From Candidatus Daviesbacteria bacterium (lineage in GTDB: Bacteria > Patescibacteriota > Microgenomatia > Daviesbacterales > UBA10151), in the NCBI GenBank assembly GCA_030648645.1, contig JAUSHL010000045.1, positions 1 through 34,269 of the forward strand: 34,269 nucleotides of DNA, written 5' to 3'. Shown here piece after piece: positions 13,374 to 20,542 of this stretch (positions are counted from its first letter, which is position 1; every line of letters begins with the position of its first letter). Position numbers and translations under genes: made by a program. The notes beneath the pieces are model-generated. The model had not been told where the DNA came from, did not search any database, and worked only from the letters and a program-made list of their open reading frames with translations.

Positions 13374-13382
13374 ATTTTAGCA
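13374..13382 (-). promoter_or_regulatory. Extended -10 box of ileS
   Basis: TGCTAAAAT on the minus strand, ending 6 nt before the ATG at 13367. It is identical to the box before tRNA-Thr. No clear -35, as allowed for TGn promoters. Confidence 0.5.
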
Positions 13383-13419
13383 GAAAATATAAAATGAAAC
13401 TAGTTGTTGAGTTCTAAAT

Positions 13420-13440
13420 ATCCAACCTCGGGGGTTGGAT
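13420..13440. repeat. 8-bp hairpin, ATCCAACC-TCGGG-GGTTGGAT
   Basis: A perfect stem with 5-nt loop, between ileS and the GNAT gene. It is the inverted version of the hairpin at 18966-18986: the loop TCGGG is the reverse complement of CCCGA, and one stem pair is changed on both sides. A terminator for the GNAT gene is possible. Confidence 0.6.
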
Positions 13441-13446
13441 AGATTA

Positions 13447-14001
13447 TTAAACTACTTTCTTATACATGTAGATATGATCTACTGGTACATCTGCATGTAA
13501 AATTCCTTCAGGAAGATTGCCATATTCCAAAAAACCAAATTTTTTATATATACCTTGAGCAATTTTATTGTCTCCAAATACTCCTAAAATTATAATTTTT
13601 AGACCCTGGAGATTTTTTTCAGCTTCTTTTATTACTACATCAGTTAAAAAAGTACCAATTCCTTTACCACGAAAATCCTTTGCAATAGAAATCCCAAAAC
13701 CTCCAATATGTTTTTCAGCTTTATCTTTTAATTCAATTCCAGAAATACCAATCAATTTATTTTCATTAAATACAAGCAACATCGTTGTTTTCTTATCTTC
13801 AAACTTTTTTAATTGACTATCCAAATATTTCTGTTCGTCTTCCAAACTAGTTTGCTCACCCTGAAATAAAATGAAGGTTTTCTCGCTGGAAAGCGTATTA
13901 ATATACTCGCACATTTGTTGTGCGTCACCTGATTGAGGATAACGCACTAAAATATCTAATTCATTTTTTATTTTTCCCTGAAATACAATTTGTCCTGACA
14001 T
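13447..14001 (-). CDS. GNAT-family N-acetyltransferase
   Basis: A 184-residue protein with the GNAT fold. The acetyl-CoA loop (motif A) is AKDFRGKGIGTFLTD, with R-G-K-G-I-G, and the C-terminal motif is NKIAQGIYKKFGFLEYG. The N-terminal region is the RimI/RimJ-like substrate half. The acceptor, amine or protein N-terminus, cannot be told from sequence. It has its own promoter (TTGAAA, 16 bp, TATAAT, 6 nt to ATG). Confidence 0.88.
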   Translation of the reverse strand: MSGQIVFQGKIKNELDILVRYPQSGDAQQMCEYINTLSSEKTFILFQGEQTSLEDEQKYLDSQLKKFEDKKTTMLLVFNENKLIGISGIELKDKAEKHIGGFGISIAKDFRGKGIGTFLTDVVIKEAEKNLQGLKIIILGVFGDNKIAQGIYKKFGFLEYGNLPEGILHADVPVDHIYMYKKVV

Positions 14002-14007
14002 AGAGTA

Positions 14008-14035
14008 ATTATAAACTTACTGCCAAAGTTTTCAA
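14008..14035 (-). promoter_or_regulatory. Promoter of the GNAT gene
   Basis: TTGAAA (14030-14035), 16 bp, TATAAT (14008-14013), then 6 nt to the ATG at 14001. Leaderless arrangement. Confidence 0.65.
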
Positions 14036-14097
14036 GCTTTGCTTATAACAAAAAGACTAATTTTTGTATCAAATGAAAGTAAGAAATAAAATTTTGA

Positions 14098-14103
14098 TAT
14101 ACT
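14098..14103 (+). promoter_or_regulatory. -10 box TATACT, 7 nt before a start
   Basis: TTGATATACTTT, where TG precedes the -10 (extended type). The ATG at 14111 is 7 nt downstream. The same TTGATATACTTT string occurs before the methyltransferase at 31328. Confidence 0.55.
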
Positions 14104-14110
14104 TTAACTT

Positions 14111-14509
14111 ATGAAGTTTATAGCATATACCACCAAAGGATTGGAATTTGTTGCTGAAAAGGAGATTAAAGCTCATATTTCTGATGCAAAAATTATCGAG
14201 GTATCTGACAAAAGAATTATTTTCGAAAGTAATACAGGTTTTAATAAACTGATTGAATTAAAAACTGTTGATGATTTAGGTTTTCATGAGAATCTCTTTA
14301 TCATATTTGCAAATGACTCAAACTTTTGGACTGGAAAGGCTACTGAGGATTCAATATATAAATTCTTTAGAGGAGGTGTAGAACTTCAAGGAACGATAAC
14401 AAAACCTACGGGGAAAAGGGATCATGCAATAGAGCTTAGAGGAAATTATATGGTAAAGTGGGAAGAAATGAATGAAAAATTAAAATACTGGGCTTCTTAC
14501 ATAGAATAA
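14111..14509 (+). CDS. THUMP-like small protein
   Basis: A 132-residue protein. The opening MKFIAYTTKGLEFVAEKEIK and the following VSDKRIIFES resemble the start of THUMP-domain RNA methyltransferases (TrmN/Trm14, RlmL type), in which the GLE..A..EI segment opens the RNA-binding module. The usual Rossmann methyltransferase domain with its NPPY motif is absent. The last 35 residues (TKPTGKRDHAIELRGNYMVK) are polar and unfamiliar. It could be a stand-alone RNA-binding domain or a truncated enzyme. The start is supported by an extended -10 seven nt upstream. Confidence 0.6.
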   Translation: MKFIAYTTKGLEFVAEKEIKAHISDAKIIEVSDKRIIFESNTGFNKLIELKTVDDLGFHENLFIIFANDSNFWTGKATEDSIYKFFRGGVELQGTITKPTGKRDHAIELRGNYMVKWEEMNEKLKYWASYIE

Positions 14510-14514
14510 TACCT

Positions 14515-14561
14515 CTCAATACTCAAAGGAGAACCAAGCTAGTATTTAAGCTCCTATTGAG
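14515..14561. terminator. Hairpin between convergent genes
   Basis: CTCAATA (14515-14521) pairs with TATTGAG (14555-14561), and inside this GGAG (14528-14531) pairs with CTCC (14551-14554). It lies between the ends of the THUMP-like gene and the Cas4-like gene, so it could serve both directions. No U-tract. Confidence 0.4.
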
Positions 14562-15219
14562 CAGTTTTATTAACATATGAGCAATAGCTACACTCCTGCG
14601 AGGAATCAGGAATTTTTCCATCTAAAATCTTTCTAGCCTCTAATATCTTATCCTCAACCCAACTATCATCACCATCATAAGGTTGAACCTTAATATCAAA
14701 GCTTAATTTTCCCTTTGCAAAACCATTGTCTTTATTGACTCTACAATATACAAAATAGCCACGTTTTAAAACTTTGAAGCCATTTTGTCTCAAGAGCCAT
14801 TGATAAATCTCCATCTGGCGTTTGTAACTATCATAAAGTTCACCTTCCTTAGCTCCTGAAGCCTTATAATCAATCACCATCAAGTTTCCTTTGGAATCTA
14901 CCCAAACATCATCAACTGCACCAAAAACAAGACAATCAGTCTTTTTATGATGATACTGAATTCCAGTAAAATTATGTCTCCATTTATCAATATCTTCATG
15001 CATAAAGGGAATAGCATCTATACCTTCTCTTGTGATTAGCCAATGAGCTGTACCATTCTTCCTGTGTTCATCAAATTCTTGCTTCAGAAGAAAATCCACA
15101 GCATTATTGATTGTGTAAGGTGCCCCGAATGGTCTAGCTATACCTTTTCCAGCATAAAGCCAGAAACATCTGGGACAGTCAAATAGTAATTCAATTTTTG
15201 ATCTTGATAGTTTAATCAT
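14554..15219 (-). CDS. Cas4/RecB-like PD-(D/E)XK protein with four-Cys cluster, copy 1
   Basis: A 221-residue nuclease-fold protein. CPRC (15-18) near the N-terminus and CSYC near the C-terminus make the four-Cys pattern of iron-sulfur Cas4/AddB-like exonucleases. Catalytic motifs are GAVDDVW (Asp) and LMVIDYKAS (D-x-K), followed by the QMEIYQWLLR helix typical of RecB-like nucleases. A DNA end-processing role is likely; no CRISPR locus is in the window. It is paralogous to the broken gene at 18119-18917. The start has AGGAAGAAG upstream and overlaps a 13-codon leader frame by 8 nt. Confidence 0.8.
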   Translation of the reverse strand: MIKLSRSKIELLFDCPRCFWLYAGKGIARPFGAPYTINNAVDFLLKQEFDEHRKNGTAHWLITREGIDAIPFMHEDIDKWRHNFTGIQYHHKKTDCLVFGAVDDVWVDSKGNLMVIDYKASGAKEGELYDSYKRQMEIYQWLLRQNGFKVLKRGYFVYCRVNKDNGFAKGKLSFDIKVQPYDGDDSWVEDKILEARKILDGKIPDSSQECSYCSYVNKTAQ

Positions 15220-15253
15220 TCTTCTTCCTATTTGGATTGTAGTATTGTGACAT
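15212..15253 (-). CDS. 13-codon leader frame overlapping the Cas4-like gene
   Basis: ATG at 15253 reads MSQYYNPNRKKND and stops at 15212, 8 nt inside the nuclease gene (ATGATTAA contains both start and stop). TATAAT (15261-15266) stands 7 nt before this ATG. The first seven codons match the true N-terminus of the paralog at 18917 (MSQYYNP). So this is either a relic of the original N-terminus cut off by a frameshift or a leader peptide that couples translation to the nuclease. Confidence 0.45.
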   Translation of the reverse strand: MSQYYNPNRKKND

Positions 15254-15260
15254 TATTTAG

Positions 15261-15266
15261 ATTATA
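15261..15266 (-). promoter_or_regulatory. -10 box before the leader frame
   Basis: TATAAT on minus, 7 nt from the ATG at 15253. It lies in a 28-bp segment that the paralogous upstream region at 18918-18953 lacks. Confidence 0.45.
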
Positions 15267-15287
15267 CCCTTTTTTCTTCATATTTAT

Positions 15288-15317
15288 ACTTTAATCCATA
15301 ACTTACCCGAACGTCAA
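15288..15317 (-). promoter_or_regulatory. Promoter shared with the paralogous gene
   Basis: TTGACG (15312-15317), 18 bp, TAAAGT (15288-15293). The string TTGACGTTCGGG and the downstream TTAAAGTATAAATATG are shared with 18918-18953, where the same promoter drives the second copy with a 6-nt gap to its ATG. Confidence 0.5.
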
Positions 15318-15371
15318 TACGGAGTTGTTCAAGTAGTAATTATACCGATGCTTATAACAGATATTTAGAGT

Positions 15372-15377
15372 TATAAT
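15372..15377 (+). promoter_or_regulatory. -10 box of ftsA
   Basis: A perfect TATAAT, 8 nt before the ATG at 15386. It decides for this start over the GTG at 15380, which would be only 2 nt away. Confidence 0.55.
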
Positions 15378-15385
15378 GAGTGTCC

Positions 15386-16627
15386 ATGACGGAAAAAGAC
15401 AGGGTTTTATGTAGTGTTGATATTGGCTCCTCTAAAATTGTTACTCTGATTGTATCTGTTGGAGAAAATGAAAGAATTAATCTAATAGGAGCATCATCTG
15501 TTCCTTCTAAAGGCATTAAAAAAGGTCAAATAGTGGATATTGAAAGTGCTTCTCAAGCTATTATCAAAAGCCTGGAAGGAGCAGAGAGGATGGCTGGAAT
15601 ATCCATATCTTCAGCTTATGTATCAATCAGTGGCACACACATTGAAAGCACAAATACCCATGCTGTAATTGCAGTATCCCAAAGAGAATCAGATATAGAT
15701 TTAAAAGACTTGGCAAGGTTAGATAGAATTGCTAGAGCCATTTCCTTACCCCAAAAAGAGATACTTCATGCTTTACCAGTTATGTATACCATTGATGGAC
15801 AAACAGGCATTAAAAATCCTCTTGGAATGTTTGGAAATAGATTAGAAGTAAAAACTCACATTATTGCAGGATCAACAATTGCCATTAGTAATCTGGTTAA
15901 ATGCTTTAGCAGGGTTGGGGTAAATATAGAGGAGATTGTATTTTCAGGTATTGCTTCATCCAAAGCAGTTCTGACTGAAACAGAAAAAGCATTAGGAGTG
16001 GTTTTAATTGATATTGGGTATGAAACAACAGCAATGACAGTATTTTTTGAAGATGCTCTAATTTATTCATCAGTTATACCAATTGGAGCTAGGTTTATAA
16101 CTAACGACATGGCTGTAGGTTTAAAAGTTTCTCTGGAATCAGCAGAGAAAATTAAACATAAATTGGCAGATTATAAAGAAGATGTACTTGATCTTAAAGA
16201 GTTGGGTATAACGGAAGATACAGATAAAATTTCAATTAAATTTACCAGAGATACCATTATGAAAGCAAGAATTAGAGAAATCCTTGAACTGGTAAAAAAA
16301 GAAATTAAAAAGAGCGGGTTTGGAAATATTGTTCCTTTTGGTGTTGTGATGTGTGGAGGTGGAGCTTTAACTGCTGGAATCCTTGAACAATCAAAGCCAA
16401 TATTGGGTTTTTCAGCAAGAGTAGGCGAAATTGAAGGTTTTAGTGGTCTTTCAGAAGAGATTGATTCCCCAGCCTTTGCCACAGCTTCAGGACTAATTCT
16501 TTATGCAGTAGAACAATCTGCAAATAGTAAATCGGAGAACACTCTTGGTTTTAATAAACATTTACCTGGATTAATAAAAGATTGGTTTAGTAAATTAATA
16601 CAATCAATAAGGTCTGTATTCAAATAA
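15386..16627 (+). CDS. ftsA: Cell-division protein FtsA
   Basis: About 413 residues, an actin-like ATPase that anchors FtsZ filaments to the membrane. Phosphate 1 is CSVDIGSSKIV near the N-terminus, the 1C subdomain follows (SAYVSISGTHIES), phosphate 2 is VVLIDIGYETTAM, and the adenosine motif is VMCGGGALTAG. The last helix (LPGLIKDWFSKLIQSIRSVF) is the amphipathic membrane-targeting sequence. A GTG six nt upstream opens the same frame, but the ATG fits the -10 spacing better. The usual ftsQ/ftsZ neighbours are not present: the next gene lies on the other strand. Confidence 0.93.
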   Translation: MTEKDRVLCSVDIGSSKIVTLIVSVGENERINLIGASSVPSKGIKKGQIVDIESASQAIIKSLEGAERMAGISISSAYVSISGTHIESTNTHAVIAVSQRESDIDLKDLARLDRIARAISLPQKEILHALPVMYTIDGQTGIKNPLGMFGNRLEVKTHIIAGSTIAISNLVKCFSRVGVNIEEIVFSGIASSKAVLTETEKALGVVLIDIGYETTAMTVFFEDALIYSSVIPIGARFITNDMAVGLKVSLESAEKIKHKLADYKEDVLDLKELGITEDTDKISIKFTRDTIMKARIREILELVKKEIKKSGFGNIVPFGVVMCGGGALTAGILEQSKPILGFSARVGEIEGFSGLSEEIDSPAFATASGLILYAVEQSANSKSENTLGFNKHLPGLIKDWFSKLIQSIRSVFK

Positions 16628-16668
16628 ATATAACCGGATTAAATAGAAGGTGGTATTTTTTAAAATTA

Positions 16669-17547
16669 TTAATTCTTCTTAGACCAAAAATTTCTAGTAA
16701 ACTCATTATATTCAAGTGAATCCTTACTAAGCTGTGATTTCTTTATTAATTGTGGATATTTCTTATTAAGACTCGTAAAAATTGTTTCATATGAATTATC
16801 TATTTGTGGTTCAAAAAATGCTCCATTATAACTATATACTGCCCAAGCCACTGGCCGTCCCCTGCCACCTTTTTCCCTAATGGCAATTCTCTTTGCGTCT
16901 TGTGAAAATTCAGTTACATCCTGTTCTTTAAATTCATTATCTATTGCTTCCTCTTCAATACTACTAAGTTTGCCGTCAGTAGGATATTCATCAACAGTTT
17001 CAATTACATCTAAAGACCCATTATTATCCACATCTTCAACAATTAAACCACCAATATTTCCTGAATAAAATAAACAATCATATGGCCCCGTTGGTTGACC
17101 TACAAAACAAACAGGAAGCAGTAAATCCCTGGTCAGTCCAAAAAACATTGTTTCCATTTGATGTGGACCAACTGTAAAATCCATGCTAAATAATTCTATT
17201 TTGTCATCAGATTTAACTAGATAAGTTTTAAATGATTTATCCATGGGGATATTAATTGGCATGTCAAAAGGAAGCTTCCCAATTTCTTTGTCTGAAGAAT
17301 CATAAGCAATCATTTTTTCTATAACGCGGGAATTAATATCTTCCGGATTTTTTACAACCACATAGTCTTTATTTCCATCACCATCCAAATCAAGTTGAAT
17401 GTTACCCCTATTTGTTTCCATAACTACAGGTTTAATTTTGTTAGAAAACCGATCTTTAAAAAAGATCAATGAAAAAACTAAAACTAAAATCGAAACTACT
17501 GATATTTTAATAATTTTTTTCATATTTCTGTTAAAAGGATTTCTCAT
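16669..17547 (-). CDS. Membrane-anchored protein with FG-GAP/EF-hand-like calcium motifs
   Basis: A 292-residue protein with a single N-terminal transmembrane helix (about 11-29) and an extracytoplasmic domain. Two loops, LDLDGDGNKDYVVV (about 52-65) and VEDVDNNGSLDVIE (about 170-183), are Dx-DxDG-type calcium-binding loops of the FG-GAP/VCBS kind. Internal start MKKIIKISVV (eight codons in) is possible. The remainder has no motif I know. It probably acts at the cell surface. The downstream end faces ftsA. Confidence 0.7.
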   Translation of the reverse strand: MRNPFNRNMKKIIKISVVSILVLVFSLIFFKDRFSNKIKPVVMETNRGNIQLDLDGDGNKDYVVVKNPEDINSRVIEKMIAYDSSDKEIGKLPFDMPINIPMDKSFKTYLVKSDDKIELFSMDFTVGPHQMETMFFGLTRDLLLPVCFVGQPTGPYDCLFYSGNIGGLIVEDVDNNGSLDVIETVDEYPTDGKLSSIEEEAIDNEFKEQDVTEFSQDAKRIAIREKGGRGRPVAWAVYSYNGAFFEPQIDNSYETIFTSLNKKYPQLIKKSQLSKDSLEYNEFTRNFWSKKN

Positions 17548-17678
17548 ATTCTAAAAACACTTCCGCTTATGGGTAGTTTACCAGATTTCAGATATTCAGA
17601 AAAAGCAAAACCGATAGGTCTTTTTCTTCGCTATTAAAAAACTTAAACATTTAGGGTATTGTAACAAATTTTATTTTA

Positions 17679-18122
17679 CTAAATTTCTTGCTTCATCTCA
17701 GTAACAACAGAAAGAAAAACACCTTTAACGGAACTGTCGATTCTCAATTTAGTGTCAAACGAGTGATACCAAAAGCAATTATATTTTTCATCAATTTCAA
17801 GTTGAGCATCTTTCTTAATATAGACATAGTTTCCCATACCACCAGAGTAGTTAATGAAAAGATTCGCATTTTGATTAATCCGCTCTGACGTAGCATCGTA
17901 TGAATCTTTATCTATGGATACATTGGTTTCATAAGTAATTAGATTATCTTTGTCGTCTAGTAGATATATGAGAAGCCCACCTTCATTGCCCATAGCCCCC
18001 GTGGGAGAAATTTCACAATAAATCACTTTATCAAAATCGATGGAATCTAAATTTTCAGCTGTAATGATTAAGCTTTCTGGAAAAACTATCGGTTTTTCTG
18101 ATGTTCCTCGATATAATTTCAT
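17679..18122 (-). CDS. Orphan protein, 147 residues, coupled to the broken Cas4-like gene
   Basis: Begins MKLYRGTSEKPIVFPESLI; predicted beta-rich, soluble, with no membrane segment. It overlaps the end of the Cas4-like pseudogene by 4 nt, so it was built as the second gene of that operon. A Gly-rich stretch (YSGGMGNYVY) lies in the middle. No family recognised. Its coupling suggests it may have worked with the nuclease; the frameshift upstream could now reduce its translation. Confidence 0.65.
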   Translation of the reverse strand: MKLYRGTSEKPIVFPESLIITAENLDSIDFDKVIYCEISPTGAMGNEGGLLIYLLDDKDNLITYETNVSIDKDSYDATSERINQNANLFINYSGGMGNYVYIKKDAQLEIDEKYNCFWYHSFDTKLRIDSSVKGVFLSVVTEMKQEI

Positions 18123-18917
18123 AAAACTATTTTAGCATTTTTTACAGCTTTCCGATATTTACAAAAGTCACAATCGTTACCACTATCAGGAAGTTTTTCT
18201 GACTTTAAACATTCAATTGCATCTAGTACTGTTTGTTCAACCCAAGATGCGTCTCCAATATAGGGGAGAATTTTAATATCAAATTCCAATTTTGAATCAA
18301 AGGCTTCTTTGTCAGTATTACCATTACAATAAACAAAGTATCCGGTATTAGAGACTTTAAAACCATTCTTTCTAAACAACCACTGATATATTTCCATCTG
18401 ACGCTTATACCCAATCTGCCAATCAGCATCTAACGTAACCTCTTCTTCTTTTGAAGTAGCTTTATAAGCGGAGCTTGTCAGCGACGCTTACAGCTTGCTG
18501 ATAATCCACAATGATAAACTCTCCATCCGGTTTGACCCAGACATCATCAACACCACCGGTTATGACAATATTTTCACCATCAACTTTAAAAGTAATACCG
18601 GCTCTTAAAGAATCCCGCCATTCATTCATTTTTTCATGAGATAGTGGTACTGCATCAATGTCGTATTTTTTCATCAGGGGATGAGTTGTACCATTAGCAC
18701 GATGAATATCAAACTCTTTCTTTAAAAGTTTATCTACAGCTGAATTAAGAGAAAATGGATATCCAGGCGGTTGAGCAACTTCAAGTTTTCTGTCCAGATA
18801 AAAACATCTCGGACAAGCAATAAAATTATCAATTTTGCCCCGACTTAATCTAAACTCCTTTTCAGAATCTTTTTCATACATATTCCTTGTTCTTTGGGGA
18901 TTATAATATTGTGACAT
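18119..18917 (-). pseudogene. Cas4/RecB-like PD-(D/E)XK gene, copy 2, broken by a palindromic insertion
   Basis: Two frames, 18917-18462 and the frame reaching 18119, together encode one protein like the gene at 14554. The first has CPRC near the N-terminus, GGVDDVW and FIIVDY; the second has YKRQMEIYQWLFR, YFVYC and the final CDFC. Between them 37 extra nt (33 plus a 4-nt duplication) follow the codon for the Tyr of the D-Y-K motif, destroy the catalytic Lys and shift the frame. Taking them out restores VDYKATSKEEE in frame. The gene had the leaderless promoter TTGACG-18-TAAAGT-6-ATG. Confidence 0.85.
18468..18500. mobile_element. 33-bp palindromic insertion with ATAA target duplication
   Basis: GCGGAGCTTGTCAGCG...CTTACAGCTTGCTG is an imperfect palindrome centred on AGCG-A-CGCT. 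It is flanked by ATAA at 18464-18467 and 18501-18504. Removing it with one ATAA restores the reading frame of the nuclease gene. It has no coding capacity, so it must have been moved in trans. Confidence 0.75.
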
Positions 18918-18923
18918 ATTTAT

Positions 18924-18953
18924 ACTTTAAACCATATCTTCCCCGAACGTCAA
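18924..18953 (-). promoter_or_regulatory. Promoter of Cas4-like copy 2
   Basis: TTGACG (18948-18953), 18 bp, TAAAGT (18924-18929), 6 nt to the ATG at 18917. It matches the promoter at 15288-15317 base for base in both boxes. Confidence 0.55.
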
Positions 18954-18965
18954 GATTCGATTTAC

Positions 18966-18986
18966 ATCCCACCCCCGAGGTGGGAT
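18966..18986. repeat. 8-bp hairpin, ATCCCACC-CCCGA-GGTGGGAT
   Basis: A perfect stem in the divergent region between the Cas4-like copy 2 and the gene at 19042. Related copies are at 20003-20020 and, inverted, at 13420-13440. Confidence 0.65.
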
Positions 18987-19041
18987 ATCTACATAATAAA
19001 ACTTGAATTTAATGAATCAATAGTTTAAGTTTGAAAGAAGA

Positions 19042-19485
19042 ATGTCTAAGAAATTTCGTAGTCATATTAAGAAACTTGCTATTCCGAGAGATATTATATT
19101 GCCTGCCAAGCAAAATAAGGTTCCAGAAAATCACGACCTTCGAATTGATCACGAATTTTCTTTATCCGAAACTGAAAGAGTTAAATATATTTATACGCAT
19201 GACAACAACAAGAAAATTACTAATATAGTATGTGTATCCTATGATATTTATATTAATAAGGAATGGATAACAATTATTTTTTATGATAGTGAGCATGGTT
19301 TTTTACACAGACATGAAACAATCTCACTTGAAAATAGAAATGATGTCATCACTGAAGAGCAAGTCAAAAAGAGGGGTCAGAAAAAAGACTGGTTGACTTG
19401 GGCCATAAAAGATATTCAGAAAAGGTATATTTATTATAAAAAACTCTTTTTTAAAAGAAGTAATATTGACATTGATGCCAGTTGA
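19042..19485 (+). CDS. Orphan protein, 147 residues
   Basis: Begins MSKKFRSHIKKLAIPRDI; basic N- and C-termini with a beta-rich middle containing YIYTHDNNKK, DIYINKEWITIIFYDSEHG and HRHETISLE. A paired-strand core with His and Asp/Glu in HGFLHRHETI could bind metal, but no known catalytic set is clear. No membrane segment. It is followed 34 nt later by another small gene on the same strand. Function unknown. Confidence 0.65.
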   Translation: MSKKFRSHIKKLAIPRDIILPAKQNKVPENHDLRIDHEFSLSETERVKYIYTHDNNKKITNIVCVSYDIYINKEWITIIFYDSEHGFLHRHETISLENRNDVITEEQVKKRGQKKDWLTWAIKDIQKRYIYYKKLFFKRSNIDIDAS

Positions 19486-19519
19486 CGCTAATCTATTATT
19501 AGTTTATCATTAACGCTCT

Positions 19520-19777
19520 ATGACAAAACAAGCTCAAACTTCTAAAAATTTAAAACTTTCTGCAAAAGCAGCTGAATATATTTCTGAGAACCCTGATTCA
19601 ATTAAAGATTTTACTGGAAATTTATCTTTTGTGGTCTTTTCTGCAAATGATGATTCTTTAAACAAGATCAATACCAACTTAGCGAAAAAATTAAAGAATG
19701 AAAGTAAAAATGTAATAAAAGTTCAACAAACAAACGATAAAAAATTTCCTTGGAAATTCACTTCTCTTTCAATATGA
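19520..19777 (+). CDS. Orphan small protein, 85 residues
   Basis: Starts MTKQAQTSKNLKLSAKAAEY, a helical basic N-terminus, then a strand LSFVVFSAN and a Lys-rich segment. The ATG lies 34 nt after the gene at 19042 and the frame ends just before a GC-rich hairpin cluster that may terminate it. No family recognised; codon use is like its neighbours. Confidence 0.5.
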   Translation: MTKQAQTSKNLKLSAKAAEYISENPDSIKDFTGNLSFVVFSANDDSLNKINTNLAKKLKNESKNVIKVQQTNDKKFPWKFTSLSI

Positions 19778-19782
19778 AGCTC

Positions 19783-19905
19783 CCTCGACCTTACGGTCGG
19801 GGTATCTTCTCCCTATGCTTCGTCGGGAGCGAAATTCCTCCGAAGCAGAAAACACTCCGCATTCATCCGCGAGCTTGCGCTCTCGGTTTTCTGCGAAGGG
19901 GGATA
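19783..19905. repeat. GC-rich multi-hairpin element
   Basis: Three nested or adjacent hairpins: CCTCGACC/GGTCGGGG (19783-19802); CTCCC...GGGAG (about 19810-19829); and a long arm CCTCC-GAA-GCAGAAAAC paired with GTTTTCTGC-GAA-GGGGG (about 19837-19902), where the two GAA form a symmetric inner loop. Composition is unlike the AT-rich flanks. It may be a terminator plus mobile repeat. It has no ORF of note. Confidence 0.5.
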
Positions 19906-20002
19906 AATAACATCCACTATGTATATATTTGTATATACTTAGTTATTGCCAGATGATACAGCTCAGATTCCTCTCCAGCAAGTAAGATCTTCAAATCTAA
20001 CT

Positions 20003-20020
20003 TCCACCCCCGAGGTGGGA
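20003..20020. repeat. Hairpin TCCACC-CCCGA-GGTGGGA
   Basis: A copy of the 18966-18986 hairpin with the same CCCGA loop and a shorter stem, upstream of the convergent end of the defence operon. Confidence 0.55.
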
Positions 20021-20065
20021 TATTTAAACCAGAATTAAAAAAATTTTCTGTGGTTTCTTGTAATA

Positions 20066-20542
20066 TTATGCTTTAATAACTCGATCTAATTTAAGCAAAT
20101 CATCTCTATGAATCATAGTATTTCTGCCAAAAGTTTTTGTTTGAATATTATTCATAGCAATAGTTTTAAATAATTCAGCTTTACTTATCCCCAATATATC
20201 TGTAGCTTCTTTAAGTGTAACGTGTTTTAGTTTTTCTTCTTTTTTTCCTTTTCTGGTAAGACCTGCCATCTTTTTATATTCCGCATAACTCATTTCTTCC
20301 CCCTCATAAAATACTTTTACCTTTTTACTTCTTCCTATAAAATAATCATCCGGAATATAGCGTATTTCCTTATCATCTACAGCAAATCTTTTTCTGGTAT
20401 TGGAAAACTGGACTATAATTTCTTCTTCAAAAAATCCACGTACCTGCCCTAACCCATATTTTTTGGAATAAATCGTTTCTCCGTATTGTAAATCTTTAAA
20501 ACTTTCCAAAAGCGGAGAACTATCTAAATCAAATGTTTTCAT
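20066..20542 (-). CDS. Tudor/CarD-like plus helix-turn-helix protein, last gene of the defence operon
   Basis: About 158 residues from the ATG at 20542 (a second ATG at 20557 adds five). The N-terminal half has GETIYSKKYGLGQVRGFFEEEIIV and a following QFSNTRKRF strand, the beta-barrel pattern shared by CarD and the C-terminal Tudor-like part of UvrD/PcrA. The C-terminal half (LKEATDILGISKAELFKTIA then RNTMIHRDDLLKL) is an excisionase/MerR-like DNA-binding helix-turn-helix. It overlaps the previous gene by 14 nt. A likely role is a DNA- or polymerase-contacting accessory or regulator of the restriction operon (inference). Confidence 0.65.
   Translation of the reverse strand: MKTFDLDSSPLLESFKDLQYGETIYSKKYGLGQVRGFFEEEIIVQFSNTRKRFAVDDKEIRYIPDDYFIGRSKKVKVFYEGEEMSYAEYKKMAGLTRKGKKEEKLKHVTLKEATDILGISKAELFKTIAMNNIQTKTFGRNTMIHRDDLLKLDRVIKA

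Noticed and set aside
18119-18917. Programmed frameshift in the second Cas4-like gene
   Set aside because: No slippery site; a 33-bp palindrome with target duplication explains the break and removes the catalytic Lys.
14554-18917. CRISPR adaptation genes because of the Cas4-like proteins
   Set aside because: No repeat-spacer array and no cas1, cas2 or effector gene is found; Cas4-like nucleases also occur alone.
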